Counted from the first letter of the stretch, positions 43,152 through 52,613 are shown. The stretch is 64,000 nt of DNA from Rivibacter subsaxonicus (GCF_004217215.1 NZ_SHKP01000004.1:1024829-1088828), one strand, 5' to 3'. Notes: generated by a model not told the origin, from the sequence alone. Translations and numbers: made by a program.

Positions 43152-43712
43152 ATGGCCGATCCGCAAGCCGCCACCGCCACCCAGTTGCGCAACATCGAGG
43201 CGCGAACCGGCCAGAGCTTCGAGGCCCTGTGCCGGCTGATCCAGGCCAGCGGCCTGGCCAAGATCGGCGAGCAGCGAAGCATGCTGATGCAGCGCCTCGG
43301 CCTCGGCTACGGCGACGCGAACACCGTCGCGCTGCTGGCCAAAGCGCAGGCCGAGGCGCCGGCGACGGCCGGTGCCGACCCGCTGGCCGCCATCTACGCC
43401 GGACCCAAGGCCCACCTGCGTGCGCTGCACGAGCAGTTGAGCGCCGAGATCGACAAGCTCGGCCCGCACGAGAAGGCGCCGAAGAAGAGCTACATCAGCC
43501 TGCGCCGCAAGAAGCAGTTCGCGATGCTCGGGCCGGCCACCAAGGAGCAGCTCGAGCTCGGCCTCAACGCGAAGGAACTGCCGGCGGCGGCGCGGCTCAA
43601 GTCGCTGCCGGCCGGCGGCATGTGCCAGTACAGCGTGCGGCTGTCGAGCGCGGCCGAGATCGACGCCGAGTTGCTCGGCTGGGTGCGCACTGCCTTCGAC
43701 GCGGCCGGCTGA
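43152..43712 (+). CDS. DUF4287/DUF5655 domain protein
   Basis: 186 residues. The N-terminal half (IEARTGQSFEALCRLIQASGLAKIGEQRSMLMQRLGLGYGDANTVAL) fits DUF4287. The C-terminal half (LHEQLSAEIDKLGPHEKAPKKSYISLRRKKQFAMLGP through YSVRLSSAAEIDAELLGWVRTAF) fits DUF5655. The function is unknown. It is 25 bp after the SRPBCC gene with GAGGAG before the ATG at 43152, so probably part of the ArsR operon. Confidence 0.82.
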   Translation: MADPQAATATQLRNIEARTGQSFEALCRLIQASGLAKIGEQRSMLMQRLGLGYGDANTVALLAKAQAEAPATAGADPLAAIYAGPKAHLRALHEQLSAEIDKLGPHEKAPKKSYISLRRKKQFAMLGPATKEQLELGLNAKELPAAARLKSLPAGGMCQYSVRLSSAAEIDAELLGWVRTAFDAAG

Positions 43713-43720
43713 GCGCCTGG

Positions 43721-44017
43721 CTAGCGCGCCGCCAGTTCGGCCGGTCGCGCGGCGGCGTCCTGCTCGGCGACCCAGCGCCGGTAGTGCTCGACCATGCGCT
43801 CGGCAAACTGCGGGTGGTTGACGTCGAGCACCACGGTCGGGTCGACCGTGTCGGCCTTCGGCGCGGGCGCTGCCTTGGCGCGTTGCGCGGCGGCGGGCTT
43901 GCTGCCGCTCGTTGGCATGTCGGTGCAGCGTTCGCCGGCCAGCAGCGGCTGGGCGGCGAGCAGCAGGGCCAGCAGCGGCAGCAGCACGGAGGGATGGAGG
44001 GTGGGGCGGCTGTTCAT
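43721..44017 (-). CDS. Small secreted hypothetical protein
   Basis: 98 residues. Signal peptide (about 1-28, LLPLLALLLAAQPLLAG), then a basic Ala-rich linker and a conserved-looking tail (VVLDVNHPQFAERMVEHYRRWVAEQDAAA). One mature Cys. GGAG is 9 nt before the ATG. It lies downstream of the hemerythrin gene in the same direction. No family is recognised. Confidence 0.65.
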   Translation of the reverse strand: MNSRPTLHPSVLLPLLALLLAAQPLLAGERCTDMPTSGSKPAAAQRAKAAPAPKADTVDPTVVLDVNHPQFAERMVEHYRRWVAEQDAAARPAELAAR

Positions 44018-44055
44018 GGGGCGATCTCCGTTCGGTTCGAGAGTGCGGGAAGGGT

Positions 44056-44787
44056 TCAGGCCTCGACCAGGCCGGGCGCCGGCGGCAGGCCGATGGCGCG
44101 CGCGAGCCGGGCCCAGCAACGCTCGTCCAGGCGCGGGCGGATCTCGGCCAGCGCCGCGCGCATCGCCTCGGGCGGCGCCTCGCGCTGCATCCCGATCACC
44201 AACTCGGCCAGTTCCTGGGGGTTGAGCGCGGCTGCCATCCAGCCGAGCACCTCGGTCAGGATGCGCGGGTCGAGGTGGGCGACCAGCCGTCCGTGGATCT
44301 CGTCGAGTTCGGCGTCGCTGTAGAGCGCCCACAGGGTGGCGTTGTTGGTCGTTTCCTCGAAGTGCATGTGCTCGAGGTTCTCGGCGATGAAGAGCGCCAG
44401 GTGGCGGTACAGGCGCAGCGCGAGCGGTGGCCGCTGGTCGACGGCGGCGGCGCGCAGCGCCTGCGCCTCGTCGGCCAGCGCCGCGATGCTGGCCAGGTGC
44501 TCGACGTGCTGGCCGGCCGTGGTCTGCGCCGCGCTGGGTCGGCGCGCTTCGATGGCCGCGTGGATGAACTCGTTCTCGTGCGCCACATGGCTGCGCAGGT
44601 GCGCCAGCAGGCGGTCGAGGCGCGCCAGCGTGGCGTCGAGATCCTCCCTGTCCTCGATGTCGACGCGGCCGATGCGGGCCAGCGTGTCGAACATCAGCGC
44701 GCGCAGCGCCTTGTGGATGTTGCGGTACGTGTCGTGGCGCGCGTGGCGGCTCGCGCTGGCGACGGGAGCGGTGGCGGTCAGTTCCAT
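44056..44787 (-). CDS. Hemerythrin-like domain protein
   Basis: 243 residues. A four-helix HHE-type di-iron domain is visible (about 20-155): H in NIHKALRAL, H-x3-E in HVAHENEFIHAAIEAR, and a later HLALFIAENLEHMHFEET. The second half is helical without a known motif. It may bind oxygen or NO, or sense iron. ATG 44787 begins MELTATAP. It is divergent from the cytochrome c gene across 246 bp that carry a 14-bp inverted repeat. Confidence 0.82.
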   Translation of the reverse strand: MELTATAPVASASRHARHDTYRNIHKALRALMFDTLARIGRVDIEDREDLDATLARLDRLLAHLRSHVAHENEFIHAAIEARRPSAAQTTAGQHVEHLASIAALADEAQALRAAAVDQRPPLALRLYRHLALFIAENLEHMHFEETTNNATLWALYSDAELDEIHGRLVAHLDPRILTEVLGWMAAALNPQELAELVIGMQREAPPEAMRAALAEIRPRLDERCWARLARAIGLPPAPGLVEA

Positions 44788-44904
44788 GGTGTGGGCTCTC
44801 GGGTTCGTGGGTGGGGGAGCGGGGCGCTGCGGCTGGGATTCGCGGTGCCTGGCAAGCAGTCTCGGCAACGCGGCGCGATGCGGCATCGGCCGCAGGAGCC
44901 ACGC

Positions 44905-44951
44905 CGAAGAGCCATCGGTCGGCGGACGCGGCCATCCCCGATGGCTCTTCG
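44905..44951. repeat. Perfect 14-bp inverted repeat in the hemerythrin/cytochrome c gap
   Basis: CGAAGAGCCATCGG (44905-44918) and its reverse complement (44938-44951) are 19 bp apart. A nested GCCATC-CCC-GATGGC overlaps the right arm. It sits between divergent genes, which suits an operator shared by both. Confidence 0.55.
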
Positions 44952-45033
44952 CGATGGCCCATGCGGCCGATGGCGGCCGAACCGGCAGCGACCAGACTGA
45001 AGGCGTCCCTCAACGCATCACCTGGAGAGCACC

Positions 45034-45573
45034 ATGAACTTCATCCGACGCGGTCTCGGCGCCACCGCGGTCCTGCTGGTGCAGGCTGCCCCCTGGGTCG
45101 TGCTGGTCGCCGAAGGCCTGACACCGCCACCGGCACTGGCGCAGCAGACGGCGTCGGCCAAGGGCGCGAGCGCCGAGCGCCAGGCCCTGGTCGATCACGG
45201 GCGCTACCTGGTGCGGATCACCGGCTGCAACGACTGCCACACGCCGGGCTACCTCGCCAACGCCGGCAAGGTCGACGAGAAGCTGTGGCTCACCGGGGAC
45301 AGCTTCGGCTGGCGCGGGCCCTGGGGCACGACCTACCCCAGCAACCTGCGGCTCTACATGCAGCAGCACAACGAGGCTTCGTGGCTGCGCACCGCGCGCA
45401 GCTTCCAGCCGCGGCCGCCGATGCCGTGGTTCAACCTGCACGCGATGTCCGACGCCGACCTGCGCGCGATCTACCACTACGTGCGTGCGCTCGGCCCAGC
45501 CGGCCAGCCGGCGCCGGCCTACCTGCCGCCGGGGCAGGAACCCAAGGGTCCCTTTGCCTCGTTCCCCGGCTGA
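45034..45573 (+). CDS. Monoheme cytochrome c family protein
   Basis: 179 residues. N-terminal signal or anchor (about 8-37). One heme-binding site: CNDCH (about 65-69). Candidate distal Met in PPMPWFNLHAMSD. The rest resembles small electron-transfer cytochromes attached to dehydrogenases (GRYLVRITGCNDCHTPGYL). The ATG at 45034 follows GGAGAGCACC. It is divergent from the hemerythrin gene. The electron partner is unknown. Confidence 0.85.
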   Translation: MNFIRRGLGATAVLLVQAAPWVVLVAEGLTPPPALAQQTASAKGASAERQALVDHGRYLVRITGCNDCHTPGYLANAGKVDEKLWLTGDSFGWRGPWGTTYPSNLRLYMQQHNEASWLRTARSFQPRPPMPWFNLHAMSDADLRAIYHYVRALGPAGQPAPAYLPPGQEPKGPFASFPG

Positions 45574-45579
45574 GCCGGC

Positions 45580-48252
45580 TCAGCGCGGCCGGCGCAGCGC
45601 CGCGGCCGCTTCGGCGTGGTACCAGGCCGCGGCCTGGCCGCGCGAGGCGAGGTCGAGCTTGCCGAGGATGTGGGCCACATGGCGCTTGACGGTGTGCGGG
45701 CTCAGGTCGAGCGAACGCGCGATCAGCTTGTTGCTCGCACCGTCGGCGATCTGCGCCAGCACCTCGAGTTCGCGCGTGCTCAGCGGACCCTCGGCGGCGG
45801 ACGCCCGCGCGGTCGGCGCTGCGCAGTCGGCGTCCAGCTGCGCGCAGCAGGCCGCATCGCGCCGGCCCTGCAGCGATTCGGCCCAGCGCGCGAGCAGGGC
45901 CTGCTGCCGACCGTCGAGCAACTCTTTCCAGCGCAGCGCCGCCAGCGCGCAGAGCGCGTCGGCGGCCAGCAGCGTGCCACCCGGACGCGCCTCGGGCTTG
46001 TCCAGCAGCGGCGCCAGCACCGCGGCCGCCTGCTGCGGCTGCTGCTCCTGCGCCAGCGCCAGCGCCAACCGTGCGCGCACGTCGCCGGCCTGGCCGAGCA
46101 GGTCGATCTGCTCCTCGTGTTCGAGTGCCGCGCGCCACAGCGCGATCGCCTGCGCGCGCCGACCTTCGAGCGCCGCCAGCGTGCCCTGCATGGCCTGCGA
46201 CGGACGCAGCCGCGCCGCGTCGGCGTCGGGCAGCCCGGGTTGCAGCGCGAGCAGGCGCTGCAGCCACTCGCGCAGCGAGGCCGCGTCGGCGCAGGCCGAG
46301 GCGACGCGGCAGGCGAAGAACAGCAGATGCCACAGGCCCCAGTCGCCGTAGCTGTCCGGGTGCTCGCCGATGCGGGTGCGCATTGCCTGCAGCGCAGTCT
46401 CACGCTCGCCGCGCAGCGCCGCCAGCATCGCGCGCAGCGCCAGCCCGTGGCTGCGCGCGACCACATGCTGGCCGACCCACTGGGCGTCGGCCTCGGCGCG
46501 CTCCAGCAACTCGCCGCATTCGTCGAGCCGGCCCTGCCACAGGGCGAGCCAGGCGCGGGTGTGCAGCGCCGAGGTGCGCAGCGGCAGCGGGCGGTCGCCG
46601 GCCACCGCCATCGCACCGGCGGCCCAGCGCGCCAGCGCCGGCTCGATGCCGCGGCAGGGTGTCTGGCGCGGCGGTGGCACGCCGTAGAACCAGCTGTCGA
46701 TGCTGGGCCGTTCCTCGAGCGCGTCCACCAGCGCCTCGAAGCAGGGCGCCACCGCGTCGAAGGCGCCGCACTCCATCGTGTGCCAGGTGCGCGCCAGCAG
46801 CGCGACGATGCGCGCCTCGCCGGCCAGCGGCTGCTCGAACAGCGAGGCGATCAGCGCGCCGGCGTCGCCGAGCCGGCCGAGGCCGATCAGCGTGATCGCA
46901 CGCTGGCCGCGCGCGATCTGCGCCGCAACCGGGTCGCCGCGCGCGCCGAACAGCGCATCGGCCAGCGTGAAGTGACGCTCGGCGGCGCGGGCGTCCCAGA
47001 CCGTCCACTTGGCCATGCCCGCAACGTGCTGCAACTCGGGGCTGGTGGCGGCGAACTCGGGCGGGAACTGGCGGCACAGGCCGAGCAGGGTCTCGATGCC
47101 GCCCTGGGTGATCAGCATGCTGGCGCCGCCGGCGCGCAGCGACTGCGCTGCCTGCTCGGGCCGGCCGGCCGCCAGCAGCAGCGCCTGGCGCCGCACCGGG
47201 TCCGGCTCGACCTCGGCCGCGCGCGCCAGCAGCAGCGGCCATTCGTCGGGTCGCTCGAGCCGCAGCCGGTGTTGCAGCGCCTCGCGGAACAGCTCGTGCA
47301 GGCGCAGCGTCGGCGTGGCGTCGTCCTCGACCACGGTCGCGAACAGCCCGAGCCGTTCGATCTGCTCGAGCCAGCGCGCCGGCTGCGCGATGCCGGTGAC
47401 GAAGGCGCAGCGCGCCGCGTCGAGCTCGGGCAGCACGCAGGACAGCAACAGGAACTCGCGCAGCGCGGGGTCGATGCGCGCCAGTACCTCGGTGGCGAGG
47501 AAGTCGAAGGCCTGGCGGTCGATCGTGCTGCCGGCGCTGCCGCCGCGGGCGCCGTTGAGTGCCAGCCGCAGGCCGGCGGCCCAGCCGGCGGTGCGCGCAT
47601 GCAGCGCGTCGGCGGCCTCGGCGTCGATGCCGGCGCCGGCCACCAGCGAGCGCACCTCGTCGCGCGCGAAGCGCAGCTGCGACTCGCCGAAGTCGATCAG
47701 TTCGCCGGCCGCGCGCAAGCGCGCCAGCCGCAGCGGCGGCTCGTGGCGCGCCGCCATCGCCACCGTCCAGCGCGGGCTCATGCGCTGCAGCCAGTGGTCG
47801 AGGAAGGCGATGCTGGCCTCGTCGTGCAGATGGTGCAGGTCGTCGAGCACGATCACGCCGTGCGCCACGTCGCAGGCGTCGAGGGTGTTGACGATCTCGG
47901 CGGCGACCGCCTGCCGGGCGTTGCCGCCGGGCCGGGTCGCGGCGGTCATCAGGCCCTCGGGAGAGGTGCGCCACGGCGGGTCGAAGGGCTCGAGCGCGGC
48001 CATCAGGCAGGCCAGCAGCCGGTGCAGGTCGTCACCCTCGTCGAGCGAGACCCAGGCCGCGGCATGGCCGGCCGGCAGCTGCTCGATCGCGCGGCCCAGC
48101 ATCGCCGTCTTGCCGTAGCCGGCCGGGGCGCAGACGAGCAGCGCGCGATGGCTGTCGAGTGCTGCCAGCAGTGCCTGCTCTAGCCGTGGTCGTGCCATCA
48201 GCAGCCCGGCGCGCGGGCGTGGCTGCAGGACCTTGGTGCGCGCGAAGGACAT
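45580..48252 (-). CDS. MalT-like LuxR-family ATP-dependent regulator
   Basis: 890 residues. The P-loop APAGYGKT is at about 42-49 in an NTPase domain, followed by helical TPR-like repeats (about 400-790) and a C-terminal LuxR helix-turn-helix (LSTRELEVLAQIADGASNKLIARSLDLSPHTVKRHVAHILGKLDL). This is the STAND/MalT architecture: a sensor-activator that oligomerises with ATP on binding its inducer. The inducer is unknown. It is convergent with the cytochrome c gene. Confidence 0.88.
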   Translation of the reverse strand: MSFARTKVLQPRPRAGLLMARPRLEQALLAALDSHRALLVCAPAGYGKTAMLGRAIEQLPAGHAAAWVSLDEGDDLHRLLACLMAALEPFDPPWRTSPEGLMTAATRPGGNARQAVAAEIVNTLDACDVAHGVIVLDDLHHLHDEASIAFLDHWLQRMSPRWTVAMAARHEPPLRLARLRAAGELIDFGESQLRFARDEVRSLVAGAGIDAEAADALHARTAGWAAGLRLALNGARGGSAGSTIDRQAFDFLATEVLARIDPALREFLLLSCVLPELDAARCAFVTGIAQPARWLEQIERLGLFATVVEDDATPTLRLHELFREALQHRLRLERPDEWPLLLARAAEVEPDPVRRQALLLAAGRPEQAAQSLRAGGASMLITQGGIETLLGLCRQFPPEFAATSPELQHVAGMAKWTVWDARAAERHFTLADALFGARGDPVAAQIARGQRAITLIGLGRLGDAGALIASLFEQPLAGEARIVALLARTWHTMECGAFDAVAPCFEALVDALEERPSIDSWFYGVPPPRQTPCRGIEPALARWAAGAMAVAGDRPLPLRTSALHTRAWLALWQGRLDECGELLERAEADAQWVGQHVVARSHGLALRAMLAALRGERETALQAMRTRIGEHPDSYGDWGLWHLLFFACRVASACADAASLREWLQRLLALQPGLPDADAARLRPSQAMQGTLAALEGRRAQAIALWRAALEHEEQIDLLGQAGDVRARLALALAQEQQPQQAAAVLAPLLDKPEARPGGTLLAADALCALAALRWKELLDGRQQALLARWAESLQGRRDAACCAQLDADCAAPTARASAAEGPLSTRELEVLAQIADGASNKLIARSLDLSPHTVKRHVAHILGKLDLASRGQAAAWYHAEAAAALRRPR

Positions 48253-48303
48253 CGCGAATCATCATAAGACAGGCCCGCCGCGCGACGGTGCCTAGCGCGC
48301 CCG

Positions 48304-50109
48304 CTACTGCAGCATCAGCTCCCGGATCACGCGCACCGGCGCGCTGCCGTAGCCGAGCAGCTGCTCGTGGAAGTCCTTGAGCCTGAACTTCTCGCCGAGC
48401 GCCTGCTTGCGCTGTTCGCGCAGCGCCATGATCTCGCTGTAGCCGCTGAAGTAGCTGGTCAGTTGCACCGAGCTGAGCTGCACGCGCCTCCATTTGCCGC
48501 GCGCCTCTTCCTCGGTCTGGAAGGCCTGGCGCGTCAGCAGGTCCATCGCCTCGGCCTCGCTCATGCCGAGCACATGCACGCTGTAGTCGAGGATGGTGTT
48601 GGTGACGCTGCGCAGGTTCCACTTGCTGTACATCAGCCACATCTCGGGTGCGTGCTCGCCGTAGCCCGACTCCAGCATCATCCGCTCGCTGTAGACCGCC
48701 CAGCCCTCGACCATCGCGCCGTTGCCGAACAGCGACTTCACCAGCGACGGCGACTTGTTGGCGTAAACCAGCTGCGTGTAGTGGCCGGGGATGGCCTCGT
48801 GGATGTTGAGGATCTGCAGGATCCAGTGGTTGTATTCGCGCAGGTTGCTTTCGGCCTGGGCGGCGCTGAGACCGTCGAAGGGCGTGACGTTGTAGTAGGT
48901 GCGGTCCTGCGGCCGGTAGGGGCCGGGCGCCTCGATGCCCGCGCCGGCCACGCCGCGCTGGTAGAGCGGCGTCTCGCGCACCACCAGCGGCTTCTTCGGA
49001 TCCATCGTCAGCAGGTCGTTGCGGACCACCCAGTCCTGCAGCTCCGGGATCTGGCGCCGGATCTCCTTGAAGAAGTCCTCGCGCGCCACATGCCGGGCCG
49101 AGAGCCGCTCGATCACCAGGCCGATCTTCTGCGTGCGATCGGCTGGCCTGGGCGCATCGCCCATCACCTTGGGCCAGAGCTCGTCGGCGAGCGCGTCCAT
49201 GCGCGTCAGCAACTGCTCGCGTGCGGCCAGCGCCTTGCGGTACGTCTGCTCGGCACTGCTGCCGGACTGGATGTCGAAGCCGAACTTGGGCTCGTACAGC
49301 GCCTTGCCGATGCGAAACGAGCGCGCGCTGCCCTCGGTCGCGAGCCGCTGGTCGAGCCCGACGAGGTAGTCGGCATAGTCCTGCACCGCAGCCTTCGCCG
49401 CCGCCAGGCGCTGCGCGAACAGCTTGCGCTCGGCGGGGCTCAGCGTCGAAGCCTCGGCCGCCTTGCCCAGATCGGCCAGCACGCCGAGCACGCCGGGTGC
49501 CTGCTCGATCGCCAGCTTCGTGTGTTCCCGCGTCGGTCGATCGAGGCTGGCCCGGGCGGCGCGGTAGTAGGCCGGGATGGCGTCGATGCGCGCGAGCAGC
49601 GCGCGCAGGCGCTGCGGCCTGGGGGCGTAGTCGGTGGCGAGGATCAGGTCGATCGGCCCGGCCACGTTGTAGACGGCCGGGTTCCACTGATGCTCGCGGA
49701 AGCTGCCGATGTGCCAGCGGTCCGACTCGAGCTTGTTAAGCAGCAGGCCGAGGTCCGTGCGCTGGCGCGTCGACAGCCGCGTGGCGTCGATGCGGCCGAA
49801 GGTCTGCAGCCACTCCTCGGTGAAGGCCAGTTGCCGGGCACGTGCGGCGTCGTCTGGAATGCGCAGCGTCGAGGCCAGTTCGTAGCGGCCCGCGGCCACG
49901 GCGGCCTCGGGATCGACGCGCCACAGCGCCTCGATGAAGCGGGTGCCAACGGCGTCGAAGGCGCCGTCCGGCGAGCTGTCGGCCGCTGCGGTGTTCATCG
50001 TGCTGGTTGCGGGTGCGCTCGTTGAGGGCTTGGCCGCCAGTGCGCCTGCGGCGGCGCCGAGCGCGAGGGCCGAACTCAGGAGCGACACGGTGATTCTGGA
50101 TCTGGACAT
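48304..50109 (-). CDS. DUF885 family secreted (putative metallopeptidase)
   Basis: 601 residues. Signal peptide (about 1-26, ALALGAAAGALA). The metal-site motif HEAIPGHYTQL is followed by MVEGWAVYSERMM, which gives His, His and a downstream Glu as in gluzincin-like proteases. DUF885 proteins are mostly uncharacterised; a periplasmic peptidase is likely. ATG 50109 begins MSRSRITVSLL with no clear ribosome site. Confidence 0.83.
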   Translation of the reverse strand: MSRSRITVSLLSSALALGAAAGALAAKPSTSAPATSTMNTAAADSSPDGAFDAVGTRFIEALWRVDPEAAVAAGRYELASTLRIPDDAARARQLAFTEEWLQTFGRIDATRLSTRQRTDLGLLLNKLESDRWHIGSFREHQWNPAVYNVAGPIDLILATDYAPRPQRLRALLARIDAIPAYYRAARASLDRPTREHTKLAIEQAPGVLGVLADLGKAAEASTLSPAERKLFAQRLAAAKAAVQDYADYLVGLDQRLATEGSARSFRIGKALYEPKFGFDIQSGSSAEQTYRKALAAREQLLTRMDALADELWPKVMGDAPRPADRTQKIGLVIERLSARHVAREDFFKEIRRQIPELQDWVVRNDLLTMDPKKPLVVRETPLYQRGVAGAGIEAPGPYRPQDRTYYNVTPFDGLSAAQAESNLREYNHWILQILNIHEAIPGHYTQLVYANKSPSLVKSLFGNGAMVEGWAVYSERMMLESGYGEHAPEMWLMYSKWNLRSVTNTILDYSVHVLGMSEAEAMDLLTRQAFQTEEEARGKWRRVQLSSVQLTSYFSGYSEIMALREQRKQALGEKFRLKDFHEQLLGYGSAPVRVIRELMLQ

Positions 50110-50353
50110 GGGGCTGGGATGAGCGTGATGTTGCCGGCGGGGCGCCGCGGCGCGGGCGCGAGCATAGCCAGCGCCTAGCGGCTCGAGACGCCGGTGCAGG
50201 GTTGCCCGGCGCCTGTGGCGTGCTCGAGTTGGCGCGGCCCTCGACGGCGGCGCCGCGCGAGTGCCTCGGGTGCCCGGGAACACCCTGAGCCACGCTGCGC
50301 CGGCGCGCGCGGTATACACGCAGCCTCGTTCCCGATCCCGAAGGAGACTGACC

Positions 50354-51028
50354 ATGCGCAAACTGCGAGTCCTGGCCCTGGGTGCCGCGGCGGCTGCCCT
50401 GTTGGCCGCCTGTGCGACCCAGCCACCGACCGGACCGATGAGCTTCTTCGTCACCAGCACCGGCAGCGGCAAGGGGGGCGACCTCGGTGGCCTGGCCGGC
50501 GCCGACGCGCTGTGCCAGAAGCTCGCCGGCGCGGCCGGTGCGGGTGCCAAGACCTGGCGCGCCTACCTCAGCGTGCCCGGCGCCTTCGCCTCGGCCACCA
50601 CCCCGGCCGTGCCCTCGGTCAACGCGCGCGACCGCATCGGCAAGGGCCCCTGGTTCAATGCCAAGGGCGAGTTGATCGCGCGCGACCTCGGTCATCTGCA
50701 CAACGGCAACAACATCAGCAAGACCAGCGCGCTCGACGAACGCGGCAACGCGGTGCCGGGGCGAGGCGAAAAGCCCCTCGAGCACGACATGCTGACCGGC
50801 TCGCGCGCCGATGGCACCGCCTTCGCGCCGCAGACCGATACCACCTGCGGCGCCTGGACCAAGAGCGGCGAGGGTTCGGCGATCGTCGGGCACCACGACC
50901 GCGTCGGTCCGCTGCCCGAGAACTGGGCCACCTCGTGGAACTTCTCGCACCAGACGCCCGGCTGCAGCCAGGAGGCGCTGGTGCGCGTCGGCGGCGCCGG
51001 CCGCTTCTATTGCTTTGCTGCCGACTGA
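50354..51028 (+). CDS. Lipoprotein with endostatin/lectin-like fold domain
   Basis: 224 residues. Lipoprotein signal with LAAC box (residues about 17-20). The mature part (GDLGGLAGADALCQKLAGAAGAGAKTWRAYLSV, later CGAWTKSGEGSAIVGHHDRVG and WNFSHQTPGCSQEAL) resembles bacterial lectin-like proteins related to the collagen XVIII/endostatin fold. The two motif cysteines probably form disulfides. The function is unknown. GAAGGAGACTGACC precedes the ATG at 50354. Confidence 0.68.
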   Translation: MRKLRVLALGAAAAALLAACATQPPTGPMSFFVTSTGSGKGGDLGGLAGADALCQKLAGAAGAGAKTWRAYLSVPGAFASATTPAVPSVNARDRIGKGPWFNAKGELIARDLGHLHNGNNISKTSALDERGNAVPGRGEKPLEHDMLTGSRADGTAFAPQTDTTCGAWTKSGEGSAIVGHHDRVGPLPENWATSWNFSHQTPGCSQEALVRVGGAGRFYCFAAD

Positions 51029-51055
51029 GCCGGTGCCCCGGGCGGGAGCCCGGGT

Positions 51056-51706
51056 TCAGAACGGCGCCGCGCTGGCGAAGCGCAGCGGCACACCGCTGCG
51101 CGGATGGTCCAGGCCCAGCGCGGTGGCATGCAGCAGCAGGCGCGGCGCCGCCGCCTGCAGCGCCGGCGGCGCGTAGAGCCGGTCGCCGAGGATCGGGTGG
51201 CCGAGCCAGGCCAGGTGCACGCGCAGCTGGTGGGTGCGGCCGCTGAGCGGCTGCAGTTCGACGCGCGTGTGGCCTTGCGCGTGGCCTCGCAAGCGCCAGC
51301 GCGTCTGCGATGGCTTGCCGCGCCGCGCGTCGACCTGCTGGCGCGGCCGGTTGGGCCAGTCGGCCGCGAGCGGGGCGTCGATCGTGCCCCAGGCGTCGTC
51401 CGCATTGAGCGCCCCGAGGTGGCCGCCGACGATCGCCTCGTAGCGCTTGTCGACCGCGCGTGACTCGAAGGCGCGGCCGAGCGCGCGCTGGATCTCGAGC
51501 GAGCGTGCGAACAGCATCAGGCCCGACGTCGCCTCGTCGAGCCGGTGCACCACCAGCGCCTCGGGCCAGCGCGCCTGCACGCGGGCGCTCAGGCAGTCGG
51601 CCTTGTCGGCGCCGCGGCCGGGTACGGCCAGCAGCCCGGCGGGCTTGAGGACGACGAGCAGCGACTCGTCCTCGTGCAGGCACTCGAAGCCCGGCTCGAC
51701 TCCCAT
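51056..51706 (-). CDS. RluA-family pseudouridine synthase
   Basis: 216 residues. The catalytic motif HRLDEATSGLMLFA contains the active-site Asp. SGRTHQLRVHLAWLGHPILGD is the second conserved motif. There is no S4 domain, as in RluA/TruC-like forms. It isomerises uridine in rRNA or tRNA; the target site is unknown. ATG 51706 is used; a GTG six bases upstream is possible. It follows the phosphatase gene by 10 bp in the same direction. Confidence 0.88.
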   Translation of the reverse strand: MGVEPGFECLHEDESLLVVLKPAGLLAVPGRGADKADCLSARVQARWPEALVVHRLDEATSGLMLFARSLEIQRALGRAFESRAVDKRYEAIVGGHLGALNADDAWGTIDAPLAADWPNRPRQQVDARRGKPSQTRWRLRGHAQGHTRVELQPLSGRTHQLRVHLAWLGHPILGDRLYAPPALQAAAPRLLLHATALGLDHPRSGVPLRFASAAPF

Positions 51707-51716
51707 CGGCACTCGC

Positions 51717-52193
51717 TCAGAAGCGCTCGATCAGGCCGGACTGCAACGCGCTCTGCGGGTTCGAGCCGGCCTGCTGCACGCGCCGCAACGCCTGCTCGGT
51801 GGGCAGGCCCAGGCGCTTGAGCAGGCAGGCGGCCGCGGTGCCGGTGCGGCCGATGCCGGCCGCGCAGTGCAGCAGCAGCACCTCGCCGCGCTCCAGCGCC
51901 AGCGCGGCGGTCTCGATGCCGGCGACGAAGCGGGCCGCGTCGGCGGCCAGGCCGTAGTCATCCATCGGCAGCGGCTGCCAGGCAAAGGGCAGGGCGCCGG
52001 TGCGGATCGCGGTGTCGTAGGCGGGCGAGAGTCGCGCCAGCTCGTCGCGTGGCGTCAGGCACAGCACCTGTGTCAACCCGGCAGCCCGCGCCAAGTCCAG
52101 GAACTCCGGCCAGGGCTCGAGGCGGCCCGGCATCGGGCCGAGCCAGACGCGGCCGGACACCGCATCGGGCAGGGGCAGCGCGCGCAGGCCCAT
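51717..52193 (-). CDS. Dual-specificity/tyrosine phosphatase-like protein
   Basis: 158 residues. The active-site loop HCAAGIGRTG supplies the Cys nucleophile and Arg (C-x5-R). The general acid could be Asp in PMDDYG. The protein suits a small cytoplasmic phosphatase of the cyclin-dependent-kinase-inhibitor/PTP-like type; the substrate is unknown. It sits between the VOC gene and the RluA gene, all leftward. Confidence 0.85.
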   Translation of the reverse strand: MGLRALPLPDAVSGRVWLGPMPGRLEPWPEFLDLARAAGLTQVLCLTPRDELARLSPAYDTAIRTGALPFAWQPLPMDDYGLAADAARFVAGIETAALALERGEVLLLHCAAGIGRTGTAAACLLKRLGLPTEQALRRVQQAGSNPQSALQSGLIERF

Positions 52194-52202
52194 CACCGAA
52201 TC

Positions 52203-52589
52203 CTAGGCGGCACCGACCGGGTAGGGCCGCGTCATGACCTCGAGCAGATGCCCGTCGGGATCGTCGAAGTACACGCCGCGCCCGCCATGCAGCCGGTAGA
52301 TCTCGGCGGCCTGCAGCTTGGCCGGGTCGGCCCAGTAGGACAGGCCGCGCTCGCGTATGCGCGCGAAGATGGCATCGAACTCGGCTTCGCTGACCAGGTA
52401 GGCGTAGTGCTGCAGCGAGATCTCGCCGTCGTTCTCGTAGAAGTCGACCGAGACATCGTTGTCGAGCCGTACGACCAGCATCGGCCCGAAGGGCACCGCG
52501 GCCGGCAGGCCAAGCAGTCCGGTGAGGAAGGCGGCCGAGGCCTGCTTGTCACGACACCAGATGATGGTGTGGTTCAGCTGCACGCCCAT
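52203..52589 (-). CDS. VOC (glyoxalase/bleomycin resistance) family protein
   Basis: 128 residues, a pair of beta-alpha-beta-beta-beta modules. Metal-ligand candidates are His in LNHTIIWC, His in SLQHYAYLV and Glu in DGHLLEVMT. It may be a dioxygenase-like or resistance-type protein; the substrate is unknown. It ends 10 bp before the phosphatase gene start on the same strand. Confidence 0.83.
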   Translation of the reverse strand: MGVQLNHTIIWCRDKQASAAFLTGLLGLPAAVPFGPMLVVRLDNDVSVDFYENDGEISLQHYAYLVSEAEFDAIFARIRERGLSYWADPAKLQAAEIYRLHGGRGVYFDDPDGHLLEVMTRPYPVGAA

Positions 52590-52613
52590 GGCCGCCTCGC
52601 GTCGATGCGCCGA

